39,821 nt of DNA from an uncultured Coriobacteriaceae bacterium (GTDB taxonomy: Bacteria > Actinomycetota > Coriobacteriia > Coriobacteriales > Atopobiaceae): NCBI GenBank assembly GCA_902793465.1, contig CADBDT010000002.1, positions 1 through 39,821 on the forward strand, in the 5' to 3' direction. The notes under the pieces were generated by a model. That model worked only from the letters and a program-made list of their open reading frames with translations. It searched no databases and was not told the DNA's origin. The translations under genes were made by a program, and so were the position numbers. This document shows, one piece after another, positions 24,344-31,992 of this stretch; position 1 is the first letter of the stretch; every line of letters begins with the position of its first letter.

Positions 24344-25318
24344 ATGACACAACCCAAGCGAATACTCGTTACCGTTCCCTTTAGGGAGCATCACATGGCG
24401 CGACTGCGCGAAGCCGCAGGCAGCGAGGCCACGTTTACCCAAATAAGCGCACCAGCCGCCAGCAATAGGATGCGCGACGCCCTCGCACAGGCCGACGCCG
24501 TAATTGGCGAGCCTGCGCCCGAGCTGCTTGCAGAGCCCACGCCCGTGCAATGGGTGCAGATGACATGGGCCGGAACAGACCTCTACACCCGCGGAAAGAT
24601 TCCCTTTCCGGACCACGTTCGTCTTACGAACGTGGCCGGCGCGGCATACGGCCACATAATAAGCCAGTATGTGGTGGGCCAGATTCTGGCCATCGCGCAG
24701 AACTTTCCCGCGTACGTGCGCCAGCAGGAACAGGAGCTCTGGAAGTGTGCCGGCGCGGTTAAGTCCCTGGAAGGCGCCACGGTCCTCATATTTGGTGCCG
24801 GCGACCTTGGGTCCTGTACGGCAAAGCGACTCTCTGGCTTTGACGTAAGGTGCATAGGCGTCTGCAGAAGCACGTCGCGTCCGCGGCAGCACTTTGAGAG
24901 CCTTGTAACCCTGGAAGAGGTAGAAGCGCAAGGCCTCCTCGCGCAGGCCGACATTGTGGTTAACACCTTGCCCAACACCCCGCAGACGGCGGGATGGCTC
25001 AACGATCGCAGGCTCCGCCAGTTGAGGCGCGATGCCATTCTGGTTAACGTGGGCAGGGGCAACTTTGTGGATTGCAACGCGCTTGCACGGGTACTTGCCA
25101 AGGGACTGCTGCGCGGAGCGGCGCTCGACGTTACCGACCCCGAGCCGCTTCCCCAGGGCCACCCGCTCTGGAGCGAGCCGCGCTGCGTTATTACCCCGCA
25201 CGAAGCCGGTGGCGCCTTTGGAAAGTCGCAGGGAACGGAAGACCGCATATGCAGCGTTTGCTGCAAGAACGTAAGACACTTTGTTGCGGGCGAACCGCTT
25301 GAGCATGTGGTGCTGTAG
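24344..25318 (+). CDS. D-isomer-specific 2-hydroxyacid dehydrogenase
   Basis: 324 aa. An NAD-binding Rossmann domain sits in the middle (VLIFGAGDLGSCTAKRLSGF), and the catalytic set of the family is visible: Arg in NVGRGNFVD, Glu in VTDPEPLP and His in ITPHEAGG. It would interconvert a 2-keto acid and its D-2-hydroxy acid; the substrate is not evident (no phosphoglycerate-specific ACT domain). It probably shares a transcript with the ligase-like gene upstream (70-base gap) and the FAD enzyme downstream (33-base gap). GGAAGACAGC precedes the start. Confidence 0.9.
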   Translation: MTQPKRILVTVPFREHHMARLREAAGSEATFTQISAPAASNRMRDALAQADAVIGEPAPELLAEPTPVQWVQMTWAGTDLYTRGKIPFPDHVRLTNVAGAAYGHIISQYVVGQILAIAQNFPAYVRQQEQELWKCAGAVKSLEGATVLIFGAGDLGSCTAKRLSGFDVRCIGVCRSTSRPRQHFESLVTLEEVEAQGLLAQADIVVNTLPNTPQTAGWLNDRRLRQLRRDAILVNVGRGNFVDCNALARVLAKGLLRGAALDVTDPEPLPQGHPLWSEPRCVITPHEAGGAFGKSQGTEDRICSVCCKNVRHFVAGEPLEHVVL

Positions 25319-25351
25319 CGGGCCCGTTGTTGTGGTAAGGATGGATTCGGG

Positions 25352-26728
25352 ATGGACTACGACGTTATTATTATTGGGGCAGGCCCAGGCGGCATCTTTG
25401 CCGCATATGAGTTGGTAAACAAGCGTCCTGGTTTGAGAATAGCCGTATTCGAGAGCGGCAACGAGCTTGCCAAAAGACGTTGTCCCATAGACGGCAAGCG
25501 CATAAAGTCCTGCATAAACTGCAAGCACTGCTCCATAATGAGCGGCTTTGGCGGCGCCGGTGCCTTTTCGGACGGTAAGTACAACATTACCAACGAGTTT
25601 GGCGGCACGCTGTACGAATACATTGGCAAGGCACAGGCCACCGAGCTCATGGAGTACGTAGACGCAATAAACCTCGCTCACGGAGGGCAGGGCACCAAGC
25701 TCTATTCCACAACGAGTACCGCCATCCGCACCATGTGCATGCAAAACAAGCTCAACCTGCTCAATGCGTCCGTGCGCCATTTGGGAACAGACATAAACCG
25801 CGTGGTCCTGAACAACCTGTACGAGGGGCTTCGCAGCAGGGTCGACTTCCGCTTCCTAACGCCGGTAGAGCACATAGAGGTGCTTGAGGAGGGCTACTTG
25901 GTTCGTACGGCCAGCGAATCGCATACCTGCAAGAAGTGCATAGTTTCGGTCGGTCGCAGCGGAAGCAAGTGGATGGAGCGCGTCTGCCACGAGCTGGACA
26001 TAGAAACAGAGTCCAACCGCGTGGACATTGGCGTAAGGGTGGAGTTGCCAGCAGAGCTGTTTGCCCACCTTACCGACGAGCTGTACGAGAGCAAGATCGT
26101 GTATCGCACCAACAAGTTTGAGGACAAGGTCCGCACGTTTTGCATGAACCCCCGCGGCTCCGTGGTCTCCGAGAACACCAACGGAATAATTACCGTAAAC
26201 GGGCACAGCTACGAGGATCCCGCACGCCAGACCAACAACACCAACTTTGCCCTTTTGGTATCCAAGCACTTTTCGGAGCCATTTAAAGACAGCAACGGCT
26301 ATGGCGAAAGCATAGCCCGCCTGTCCAACATGCTTGGCGGAGGCATAATAGTCCAGCGGTTTGGCGACCTCATTCGTGGCAGGCGCAGCACGCACAACCG
26401 CATAGACGAAAGCTTTGTTGTCCCCACCCTCACGGCCGAGCCGGGAGACCTGAGCCTGGTGCTTCCCAAGCGCATTATGGACGGAATAATAGAGATGATC
26501 TATGCGCTCGACAAGATTGCCCCCGGCACCGCCAACGACGATACCTTGCTGTACGGAGTGGAAGTAAAGTTCTACAACATGCAGGTAAGGCTTAACGAGA
26601 ACCTTGAGTCGCGCTATCCGGGCCTCTACATAATTGGCGACGGCAGCGGCGTAACCCACTCCCTTAGCCACGCGTCCGCAAGCGGCGTGTTTGTGGCACG
26701 CGATATTCTGGAGACGTGCAACGAATAG
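25352..26728 (+). CDS. FAD-dependent oxidoreductase (COG2509-like)
   Basis: 458 aa. The N-terminal FAD-binding motif is VIIIGAGPGGIFAAYEL. A cysteine cluster, RCPIDGKRIKSCINCKHCS, precedes GFGGAGAFSDGKYNIT; this combination marks the COG2509 group of uncharacterised FAD dehydrogenases. The C terminus has YIIGDGSGVTHSLSHASASG, which completes the FAD site. The reaction is unknown. The C..C.NC..C arrangement could hold a metal or work in redox chemistry. It starts 33 bases after the dehydrogenase, with AAGGATGGA upstream. Confidence 0.85.
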   Translation: MDYDVIIIGAGPGGIFAAYELVNKRPGLRIAVFESGNELAKRRCPIDGKRIKSCINCKHCSIMSGFGGAGAFSDGKYNITNEFGGTLYEYIGKAQATELMEYVDAINLAHGGQGTKLYSTTSTAIRTMCMQNKLNLLNASVRHLGTDINRVVLNNLYEGLRSRVDFRFLTPVEHIEVLEEGYLVRTASESHTCKKCIVSVGRSGSKWMERVCHELDIETESNRVDIGVRVELPAELFAHLTDELYESKIVYRTNKFEDKVRTFCMNPRGSVVSENTNGIITVNGHSYEDPARQTNNTNFALLVSKHFSEPFKDSNGYGESIARLSNMLGGGIIVQRFGDLIRGRRSTHNRIDESFVVPTLTAEPGDLSLVLPKRIMDGIIEMIYALDKIAPGTANDDTLLYGVEVKFYNMQVRLNENLESRYPGLYIIGDGSGVTHSLSHASASGVFVARDILETCNE

Positions 26729-26751
26729 AAGCGTGTCGTAGGGTGCCGCTT

Positions 26752-26807
26752 GGGGATACTCCCCCTGCGGTACATCGCAAGCGATGTACCGCAGGGGGAG
26801 TATCCCC
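26752..26807. repeat. Perfect 27-bp-arm palindrome of the GGGGATACTCCCC family (copy 2)
   Basis: 26752-26778 and 26781-26807 are exact complements with only AA between. Arms contain GGGGATACTCCCCC, TGCGGTACATCGC and complements. GTGCCGCTT to its left is shared with the half copy at 7959. It lies 24 bases after the FAD enzyme's stop and 37 before the next start, on a co-directional boundary, so it may terminate or stabilise the upstream transcript. Confidence 0.88.
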
Positions 26808-26843
26808 CGTAGTTCGAAACGCAACGCACACGGGAGGTGAATT

Positions 26844-28079
26844 GTGGCAGAGACCACTAACTATCAGTGCCCGAACTGCAATGGACGCATGTACTTTGAC
26901 GGCAAACTGGGACTGCTTAAATGCGAGTTCTGCGAGTCCACGTTTACGCCGCAGCAAGTGGAGGAGATCTACGCCCAAAGGCAGGCAAAGGCGGACGCCG
27001 TCGCGCGAAAGGAAGAGCAGCGCGAAAAGCAGGCCAGTGGTGCCGGCGATGCCGACGCTGGCGACAGCAAGCCCACATCGGCAGCGGAGGCGTCCACAAG
27101 CGAGGCAACGCGGGTTAAACCCAAGCGCTCTACATCCACAGACCCAATTCAGGCATACCTGGAGAACTCGCGCTGGGAAGACGCCGAATCGGACAACGTG
27201 AGGGCCTTCAACTGCTCCTCGTGTGGCGCGCAGCTCCTGGTAGACCAGGTTACGGCAGTCACGAGCTGCCCGTACTGCGGCAACAACGCAGTCGTTCCCG
27301 GCCAGCTGTCCGACATGCTAAAGCCCGACTACGTGATTCCGTTCAAGCTGGGCAAGGACGACGCGATCGCCGCCCTCAAGAAGTACTACGGCGGCAAGCG
27401 GTTCCTGCCCGACGGCTTTACGGAGGAGAACCACCTGGAGGAGATCCAGGGCGTCTACGTGCCGTTCTGGCTCTTCTCTGGCAAGGGCGAGGGCAACTAC
27501 AACTTCCACGGCGCCATTGTTACCTCGTGGTCGGACAGCGACAACATGTATACCCAGACCGATCACTACGACCTGCATCGCGTTGCCACCATGGACTTCG
27601 TGCGCATACCGGTAGACGGCTCCTCGCGCATGCCCGACGCGCACATGGACGCAATCGAGCCCTACAACTACGACGAGCTTACGGACTTCTCCGTCGCGTA
27701 CCTGCCGGGCTACGTTACCGACCGCTACGACCTCAACGTAACGGAGTGCGATCCGCGCGCTCGCAAGCGTGCCGAGCAGACCTGCGTGGACGAGATTTCC
27801 GGCACGACCGGAGGCTACACGGAGGTGCACGTAACCGGTGGGTCGTCGTCACTCAAGTGGAACAACATTGCCTACACGCTGCTTCCCGTATGGATGCTGC
27901 ACACCAAGTGGAACGGAAACGACTACCTGTTTGCGATGAACGGGCAAACCGGAAAGCTGATCGGAGACCTGCCCATAGACGGCGGCAAGGTTACCAGGCG
28001 CTTCTTGATTCTCTTTGTGATCGCCCTCGTTCCCATAGTGCTCATAATAATGTTCTTCTTCGGCGGATACATGATGTAA
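26844..28079 (+). CDS. Zinc-ribbon membrane protein (double CxxC motifs)
   Basis: 411 aa. Two zinc-ribbon pairs at the N terminus (YQCPNCNGRMYF..LKCEFCEST) and a second set after a disordered Lys/Glu/Ala-rich linker (FNCSSCGAQ..TSCPYCGNN). These are followed by a compact domain (YVIPFKLGKDDAIAALKKYY.., GVYVPFWLFSG) and a single C-terminal membrane helix (RFLILFVIALVPIVLIIMFF). The start is GTG 26844, decided by GGGAGGTGA seven bases upstream. The downstream TPM-domain gene begins 13 bases after the stop, so the two probably work together, perhaps in membrane quality control. Known only as an uncharacterised zinc-ribbon family; often mislabelled as replication factor Y. Confidence 0.78.
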   Translation: MAETTNYQCPNCNGRMYFDGKLGLLKCEFCESTFTPQQVEEIYAQRQAKADAVARKEEQREKQASGAGDADAGDSKPTSAAEASTSEATRVKPKRSTSTDPIQAYLENSRWEDAESDNVRAFNCSSCGAQLLVDQVTAVTSCPYCGNNAVVPGQLSDMLKPDYVIPFKLGKDDAIAALKKYYGGKRFLPDGFTEENHLEEIQGVYVPFWLFSGKGEGNYNFHGAIVTSWSDSDNMYTQTDHYDLHRVATMDFVRIPVDGSSRMPDAHMDAIEPYNYDELTDFSVAYLPGYVTDRYDLNVTECDPRARKRAEQTCVDEISGTTGGYTEVHVTGGSSSLKWNNIAYTLLPVWMLHTKWNGNDYLFAMNGQTGKLIGDLPIDGGKVTRRFLILFVIALVPIVLIIMFFFGGYMM

Positions 28080-28092
28080 GGAGGTGGCAAAC

Positions 28093-28914
28093 ATGAAGTT
28101 ACGAAGGCTCATTCCCGCATTTCTGTGCGCTCTTGCCATGTCCCTTGTCTTTGCCACGACCGCCTTTGCAAAGACGGGAACCTACGTGTTCGACGAGCAA
28201 AACATCCTTTCTGGCGAAGAGTTCCAGGAGCTCGAGTCGATGGGCGCCCAGTACGCAAAGGACTACAAGTCTGGCGTATACCTGCTGGTATGCGACACCA
28301 TGGGATCGGACGCAGACAGCGGCTCGGGTCGCCGCGAGTTTGCGCGGTCGTTCTACACAGAGCACAACCTTGGCTATGGCGACAAAAAGGACGGCATCCT
28401 GTTTGTGATTGCCTCCACGCAGCGCAAGTACGTGACCATTAAGCACTTCGATGACAAGTCCAAGGATCCCTATTCCGACGATGCCGTCGATCGCATTGAG
28501 GACGACGCGAAGGCAGAGCTCAAGAACGACCATTGGTACGACGCCGCGCATTCCTACTACGAAAATGCAGGGTCCAACCTCGACTACTTTGCCTCGTATG
28601 GCAAGCAGTGGAAGGAGCCCCATCCGCTGACGTCCATCATCAAGATAGGAGTTACCGTCGTGGTCCCCCTGGCGATTGCCGGCATGGTGGTCTCGTCGGA
28701 AAAGAGGGCCATGCGCACCGCTGTAATGCAGACCGAGGCACAGCAGTATGTGGATCCCAACAGCTTTGTGCTAACGATGTCCAACGACACCTTTACCCAC
28801 CGGACCATGGACGTAACGCCCATTCCCAAGAGCAGCGACAGCGACAGTGACAGCGGAGGCGGCTGGACCGACATGGGCGGCGGCTTCTCCGGCTCCGACG
28901 GCGGCGACTTCTAG
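28093..28914 (+). CDS. Secreted/membrane TPM-domain protein
   Basis: 273 aa. A signal peptide (1-26, ending TTAFA) precedes a TPM (TLP18.3/Psb32/MOLO-1) domain: YVFDEQNILSGEEFQELE, SGVYLLVCDTMG, DGILFVIASTQRKYVTI. A membrane helix follows (IIKIGVTVVVPLAIAGMVV), then a cytoplasmic tail ending Gly/Ser-rich with GGGFSGSDGGDF. TPM domains occur in photosystem repair and envelope proteins and some have phosphatase activity. The start is ATG 28093 with AGGAGGT seven bases upstream; a GTG at 28084 would overlap that site. Pairs with the zinc-ribbon gene before it. Confidence 0.88.
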   Translation: MKLRRLIPAFLCALAMSLVFATTAFAKTGTYVFDEQNILSGEEFQELESMGAQYAKDYKSGVYLLVCDTMGSDADSGSGRREFARSFYTEHNLGYGDKKDGILFVIASTQRKYVTIKHFDDKSKDPYSDDAVDRIEDDAKAELKNDHWYDAAHSYYENAGSNLDYFASYGKQWKEPHPLTSIIKIGVTVVVPLAIAGMVVSSEKRAMRTAVMQTEAQQYVDPNSFVLTMSNDTFTHRTMDVTPIPKSSDSDSDSGGGWTDMGGGFSGSDGGDF

Positions 28915-28944
28915 CCGACCCCGACCCTAGCCGATCCTAAGGAC

Positions 28945-28983
28945 AAAAGCTGACAGGGCGCCTTGCACCCTGTCAGCTTTTTT
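28945..28983. terminator. Bidirectional terminator between convergent genes
   Basis: AAAAGCTGACAGGG and CCCTGTCAGCTTTTTT form a 14-bp stem with a 9-base loop. The T run follows on the plus strand and the A run gives the same on the minus strand, so it can end both the TPM operon and the GH32 gene. Confidence 0.92.
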
Positions 28984-29015
28984 ATTCGCGAAGGTATACG
29001 CGTGGGTCGGCGACT

Positions 29016-30533
29016 TTAGTCGCGAGGGTCAGCCAGATCGAACTTTTTAACGTTGATCACGGCGTTGCCCTTGCACGAGAAGGTGACGACATCGGCCGAG
29101 ACGTTCGTGGGGATGGTCATTGTTATGGCCTGGATGCCATCGTTTACGAAGACCTCCACGCTGTACTTGTCGAACACCATGCGGAAGGAGATCTTTGTGG
29201 GAGCCTCAGGCACGTCGCACTTGCGATGGTGCACGTAGGCGCGGCGCGACCCCGCATGAATTCGGCTCATAACCAGCGTTCCGCCCTCGGTGCGATACCG
29301 CAGCGAGGAATGGAACCTGTAGTCCTGCGCAAAGAAGATTGTGAACTCCTTGTACGGGTTGTCCTCGTCCGCAGGGCGAATGTCAATCAACATGTCCATC
29401 ACGCGACCGCGCACGCCTTCCAGCTCGATGGGAGTTTTGGACACCTGGACTCCCGTATGCTCGACCAGGTTCCTGCGCAGGTCATCCAGCTCGCGTATGG
29501 GCCACTGGTACAGGCGTCCGTCGCGCACGCTCAGCTCGCGTGGCGTGGCCATCTGTCCGAACCAGCGCGTCTGTGGCAGCGAGCCTGCTATGGCATCCCA
29601 GTTCTGCATCCATGCCACCATGATCCTACGACCGTCGGGTGCCAGCAGCGTTTGGGTGGCATAGTAGTCCGTGCCGTGGTCGATGCACGAGACCCGCTCT
29701 TCCACAAGCTCGCCGGTCTGCTGGTCCAGGTGTCCCACGATGCAGATCGTACCGTTGCCGCTGTGAAACTCGTGACCCTGAGAAAGCATGTCTTGCGGGC
29801 TCACCAGGAGCACGTCCTTGCCGTCGAGCGAAAAGAGGTCGGGGCACTCCCACATGACGCCGTAGCGGCCGGCGTTGCGGGACAGCACGTGGTCGAACTC
29901 CCACGAGAAGCCGTCATCGCTTCGATATACTACAATCCGGCCGCTATTGTCCGGACCGAGACTAGCCACGACCGCGCGATACGTCCCGTCGTCTTCGCGC
30001 CAGATCTTGGGGTCGCGGAACTGCTCCTTGCTTGAGCCTTCCGGAAGCGAGTCGCCATCGATAACGGGATTGCCCTCGTACTTTTGGAAGTCCTTGCCAT
30101 CCCCTATGGCCAGACATTGCGTCTGGAACTCGCGCGGGCTGCCATCTTCCTTTTTGCCGTTTTGCCCGGCACCTGTATACATGAGCATGAGCCTGCCGTC
30201 CGGCAGCTCTATGGCGCTGCCGGAGAAGCATCCGCCCAAATTGTCGTAGGGCATGTCGGGAGCAAGCGCACACGGCAGGTTCTTCCAGCTTAGAAGGTCC
30301 TTGCTCACCGCATGTCCCCAGTGCATGGGTGCCCACGTTATGGTGTACGGGCTGTACTGGTAAAACAGGTGATACTCGCCCTTGTAGAAGGCAAAGCCAT
30401 TTGGGTCGTTCATCCAGCCAACACGAGACGAAAGATGAAAGCAAGGCCGGTCGTCGCGATCTATAAACGTCTCCATGTGCTCCTCGTACGACCTGGCCTT
30501 AGCAAGCTCGTCGCTCATTACAAACTTGTCCAT
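29016..30533 (-). CDS. GH32 beta-fructofuranosidase / sucrose-6-phosphate hydrolase
   Basis: 505 aa, no signal peptide, cytoplasmic. All three GH32 catalytic motifs are present: WMNDPNG with nucleophile Asp43, FRDPK with Asp174 and ECPD with acid/base Glu229. A C-terminal beta-sandwich follows. It cleaves sucrose, sucrose-6-phosphate or fructo-oligosaccharides. No PTS or transporter gene is adjacent, so the natural form of the substrate is open. The start at ATG 30533 has GGAGGAG six bases upstream; an in-frame ATG at 30569 has none. Confidence 0.93.
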   Translation of the reverse strand: MDKFVMSDELAKARSYEEHMETFIDRDDRPCFHLSSRVGWMNDPNGFAFYKGEYHLFYQYSPYTITWAPMHWGHAVSKDLLSWKNLPCALAPDMPYDNLGGCFSGSAIELPDGRLMLMYTGAGQNGKKEDGSPREFQTQCLAIGDGKDFQKYEGNPVIDGDSLPEGSSKEQFRDPKIWREDDGTYRAVVASLGPDNSGRIVVYRSDDGFSWEFDHVLSRNAGRYGVMWECPDLFSLDGKDVLLVSPQDMLSQGHEFHSGNGTICIVGHLDQQTGELVEERVSCIDHGTDYYATQTLLAPDGRRIMVAWMQNWDAIAGSLPQTRWFGQMATPRELSVRDGRLYQWPIRELDDLRRNLVEHTGVQVSKTPIELEGVRGRVMDMLIDIRPADEDNPYKEFTIFFAQDYRFHSSLRYRTEGGTLVMSRIHAGSRRAYVHHRKCDVPEAPTKISFRMVFDKYSVEVFVNDGIQAITMTIPTNVSADVVTFSCKGNAVINVKKFDLADPRD

Positions 30534-30630
30534 TCCCCGCTCCTCCCCACGCTTTGTACGTTGCTCCATAATACATCATTCACGTAAGGCAAGATAAACG
30601 GGGTACCGGGATAGGCATTGGATAGTTAGC

Positions 30631-30804
30631 GTGCCCGGGGAGGTCTACTTTGCCCTGGCCACAGATGATGGGGTGGATTGCTACCACTGCAACATACCCG
30701 AGCAGGAGTCACGCTTAGCATACAAGATGTATATGGCAGACGTTATAGTAAAGCCCCTCCTGCGGTACGTGCAGGGGTTATCAAAGAGCTGGGTGAGGCA
30801 CTAG
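30631..30804 (+). CDS. Possible small protein or gene remnant
   Basis: 57 codons from GTG 30631: VPGEVYFALATDDGVDCYHC and so on, ending LSKSWVRH. The composition is protein-like rather than repeat-like and the frame is bounded upstream by TAA. No good ribosome site is seen (GGATAG is 11 bases upstream). The stop overlaps the start of a long palindrome. It may be the end of a decayed gene; I do not recognise it. Confidence 0.3.
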   Translation: MPGEVYFALATDDGVDCYHCNIPEQESRLAYKMYMADVIVKPLLRYVQGLSKSWVRH

Positions 30805-30912
30805 GGTGCCGTAAGGGGATACTCCCCTACGGGTACATCGCGGATAGGACTCCCCATAATGGGACGGCCCGCTCGCGATGTACCCGATGGGGAGTATCCC
30901 CTTACGGCACCC
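30804..30912. repeat. Long GGGGATACTCCCC-type palindrome (copy 3)
   Basis: Arms of about 40 bases (30804-30843 and 30871-30912) carry the same inner sequences as copy 1 (GGGGATACTCCCC, GGGTACATCGCGG) and the same central TA/AT mismatch. The outer arms are GGGTGCCGTAA/TTACGGCACCC instead of GTGCCTCTT/AAGAGGCAC. The loop also differs. It lies 47 bases past the 3' end of the nucleosidase gene. Confidence 0.85.
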
Positions 30913-30959
30913 CGTTCCATCACGGTTTTTCCGAACATCCTGCCATGCGTGTAACCGCA

Positions 30960-31679
30960 CTAGAGGCTTTGCACCATGCGCAGCACGACCTTTGCCGAAC
31001 GAGCGCCTGCCTCCCCCTTAAATGCGTCAAACTCCACGGCCTGCGAACCGTCGGCCTTGTCGGATATGGCGCGGATTATTACGAACGGAGTCTCGTTGAG
31101 GTAGCAGACCTGAGCAATTGCAGCGCCTTCCATCTCGGAGCACATTCCGCCAAAGTTCGAGGTAATCTGTTCCTTCTGCTCGTTGGTTGCAATAAACTGG
31201 TCGCCCGAGCATACCCTGCCCTCAAACACGCCGACTTCCGGCGCGGCTTCCTTTACTGCCTCTATGGCCGCCGTGCGCATGGCCTCGTCTGCGGGAAAAG
31301 CGTACAGGCCGGTAAACGGTATCTCTCCCTTTTTAAACCCAATGATCGAAACGTCAAAATCGTGCTGAACCGCGTCCACCGAAACCACCACGTCGCCAAT
31401 GTTTATTTGGTTGTCGAGCGACCCAGCAGCACCGGTGTTAATTACCTTGGTGCAACCAAAATCGTTGATAAGCGTATTGGCGCAGATTCCGGCATTCACC
31501 TTTCCCATACCGCACTTCACTATGACCACGGGCTTGCCCTCCAGCGTACCCTCACAGTACTGCATCCCCGCTACGACTTGCCTGCGCTTAATCTGCGACG
31601 CCGCGAGCAAGGGATCTATCTCCTCGTCCATTGCGCCAATGATCCCTATGGCCTCTTGCAACTCCTTTGAATCTTTCAT
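30960..31679 (-). CDS. mtnN: 5'-methylthioadenosine / S-adenosylhomocysteine nucleosidase
   Basis: 239 aa, standard length. The family motifs are all present: IGAMDEEI (catalytic Glu near the N terminus), CGMGKVNAG, NTGAAGSL, CSGDQFI, EMEGAAIAQV (substrate-binding Met-Glu) and RAISDKAD with the catalytic Asp. It releases adenine from MTA and SAH, clearing methylation by-products and feeding the LuxS or methionine-salvage route. ATG 31679 has AAAGGCG eight bases upstream. It stands alone, divergent from ppc. Confidence 0.97.
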   Translation of the reverse strand: MKDSKELQEAIGIIGAMDEEIDPLLAASQIKRRQVVAGMQYCEGTLEGKPVVIVKCGMGKVNAGICANTLINDFGCTKVINTGAAGSLDNQINIGDVVVSVDAVQHDFDVSIIGFKKGEIPFTGLYAFPADEAMRTAAIEAVKEAAPEVGVFEGRVCSGDQFIATNEQKEQITSNFGGMCSEMEGAAIAQVCYLNETPFVIIRAISDKADGSQAVEFDAFKGEAGARSAKVVLRMVQSL

Positions 31680-31992
31680 AACAACGCCTTTCCACTTTTA
31701 ACGCGCTACGCCCTCGCGCCAGCAAACGTCTTTTGAGTCGTAAATATTCAAGCACGGAAACAGCACGCATGCCGATTTGACACGCAATCGATATAAGAAA
31801 GAGCGTAACTTTTTCTTTGAATCATGGCATTCCTCCGGAAATGCGGCGCGAAGCATAACAACTCGCTTCGGGGTTCCAGAACAAAGCTTCCCACGCCGCA
31901 CTTACGCAAGTTGGATGGCCGATAATTAATGCCCGTGTTCAGCAGCGAGGGATGCACGCAAGCCGCGTGACCAGCATGGAGAAAGGAACCAC
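31680..31992. other. Divergent intergenic region between mtnN and ppc
   Basis: 313 bases without a credible gene. It should hold promoters for both neighbours. A GATAAT on the plus strand near 31921 is the best -10 for ppc, but its -35 is poor. I see no repeats or known riboswitch. Confidence 0.4.

Noticed and set aside
24134..25780. 548-codon open frame on the minus strand
   Set aside because: It is antisense to the 2-hydroxyacid dehydrogenase and its neighbours, all of which have strong family motifs; its own translation shows none.
30678..31670. 330-codon open frame on the plus strand
   Set aside because: It reads through the palindrome and antisense to mtnN, which has every family motif.
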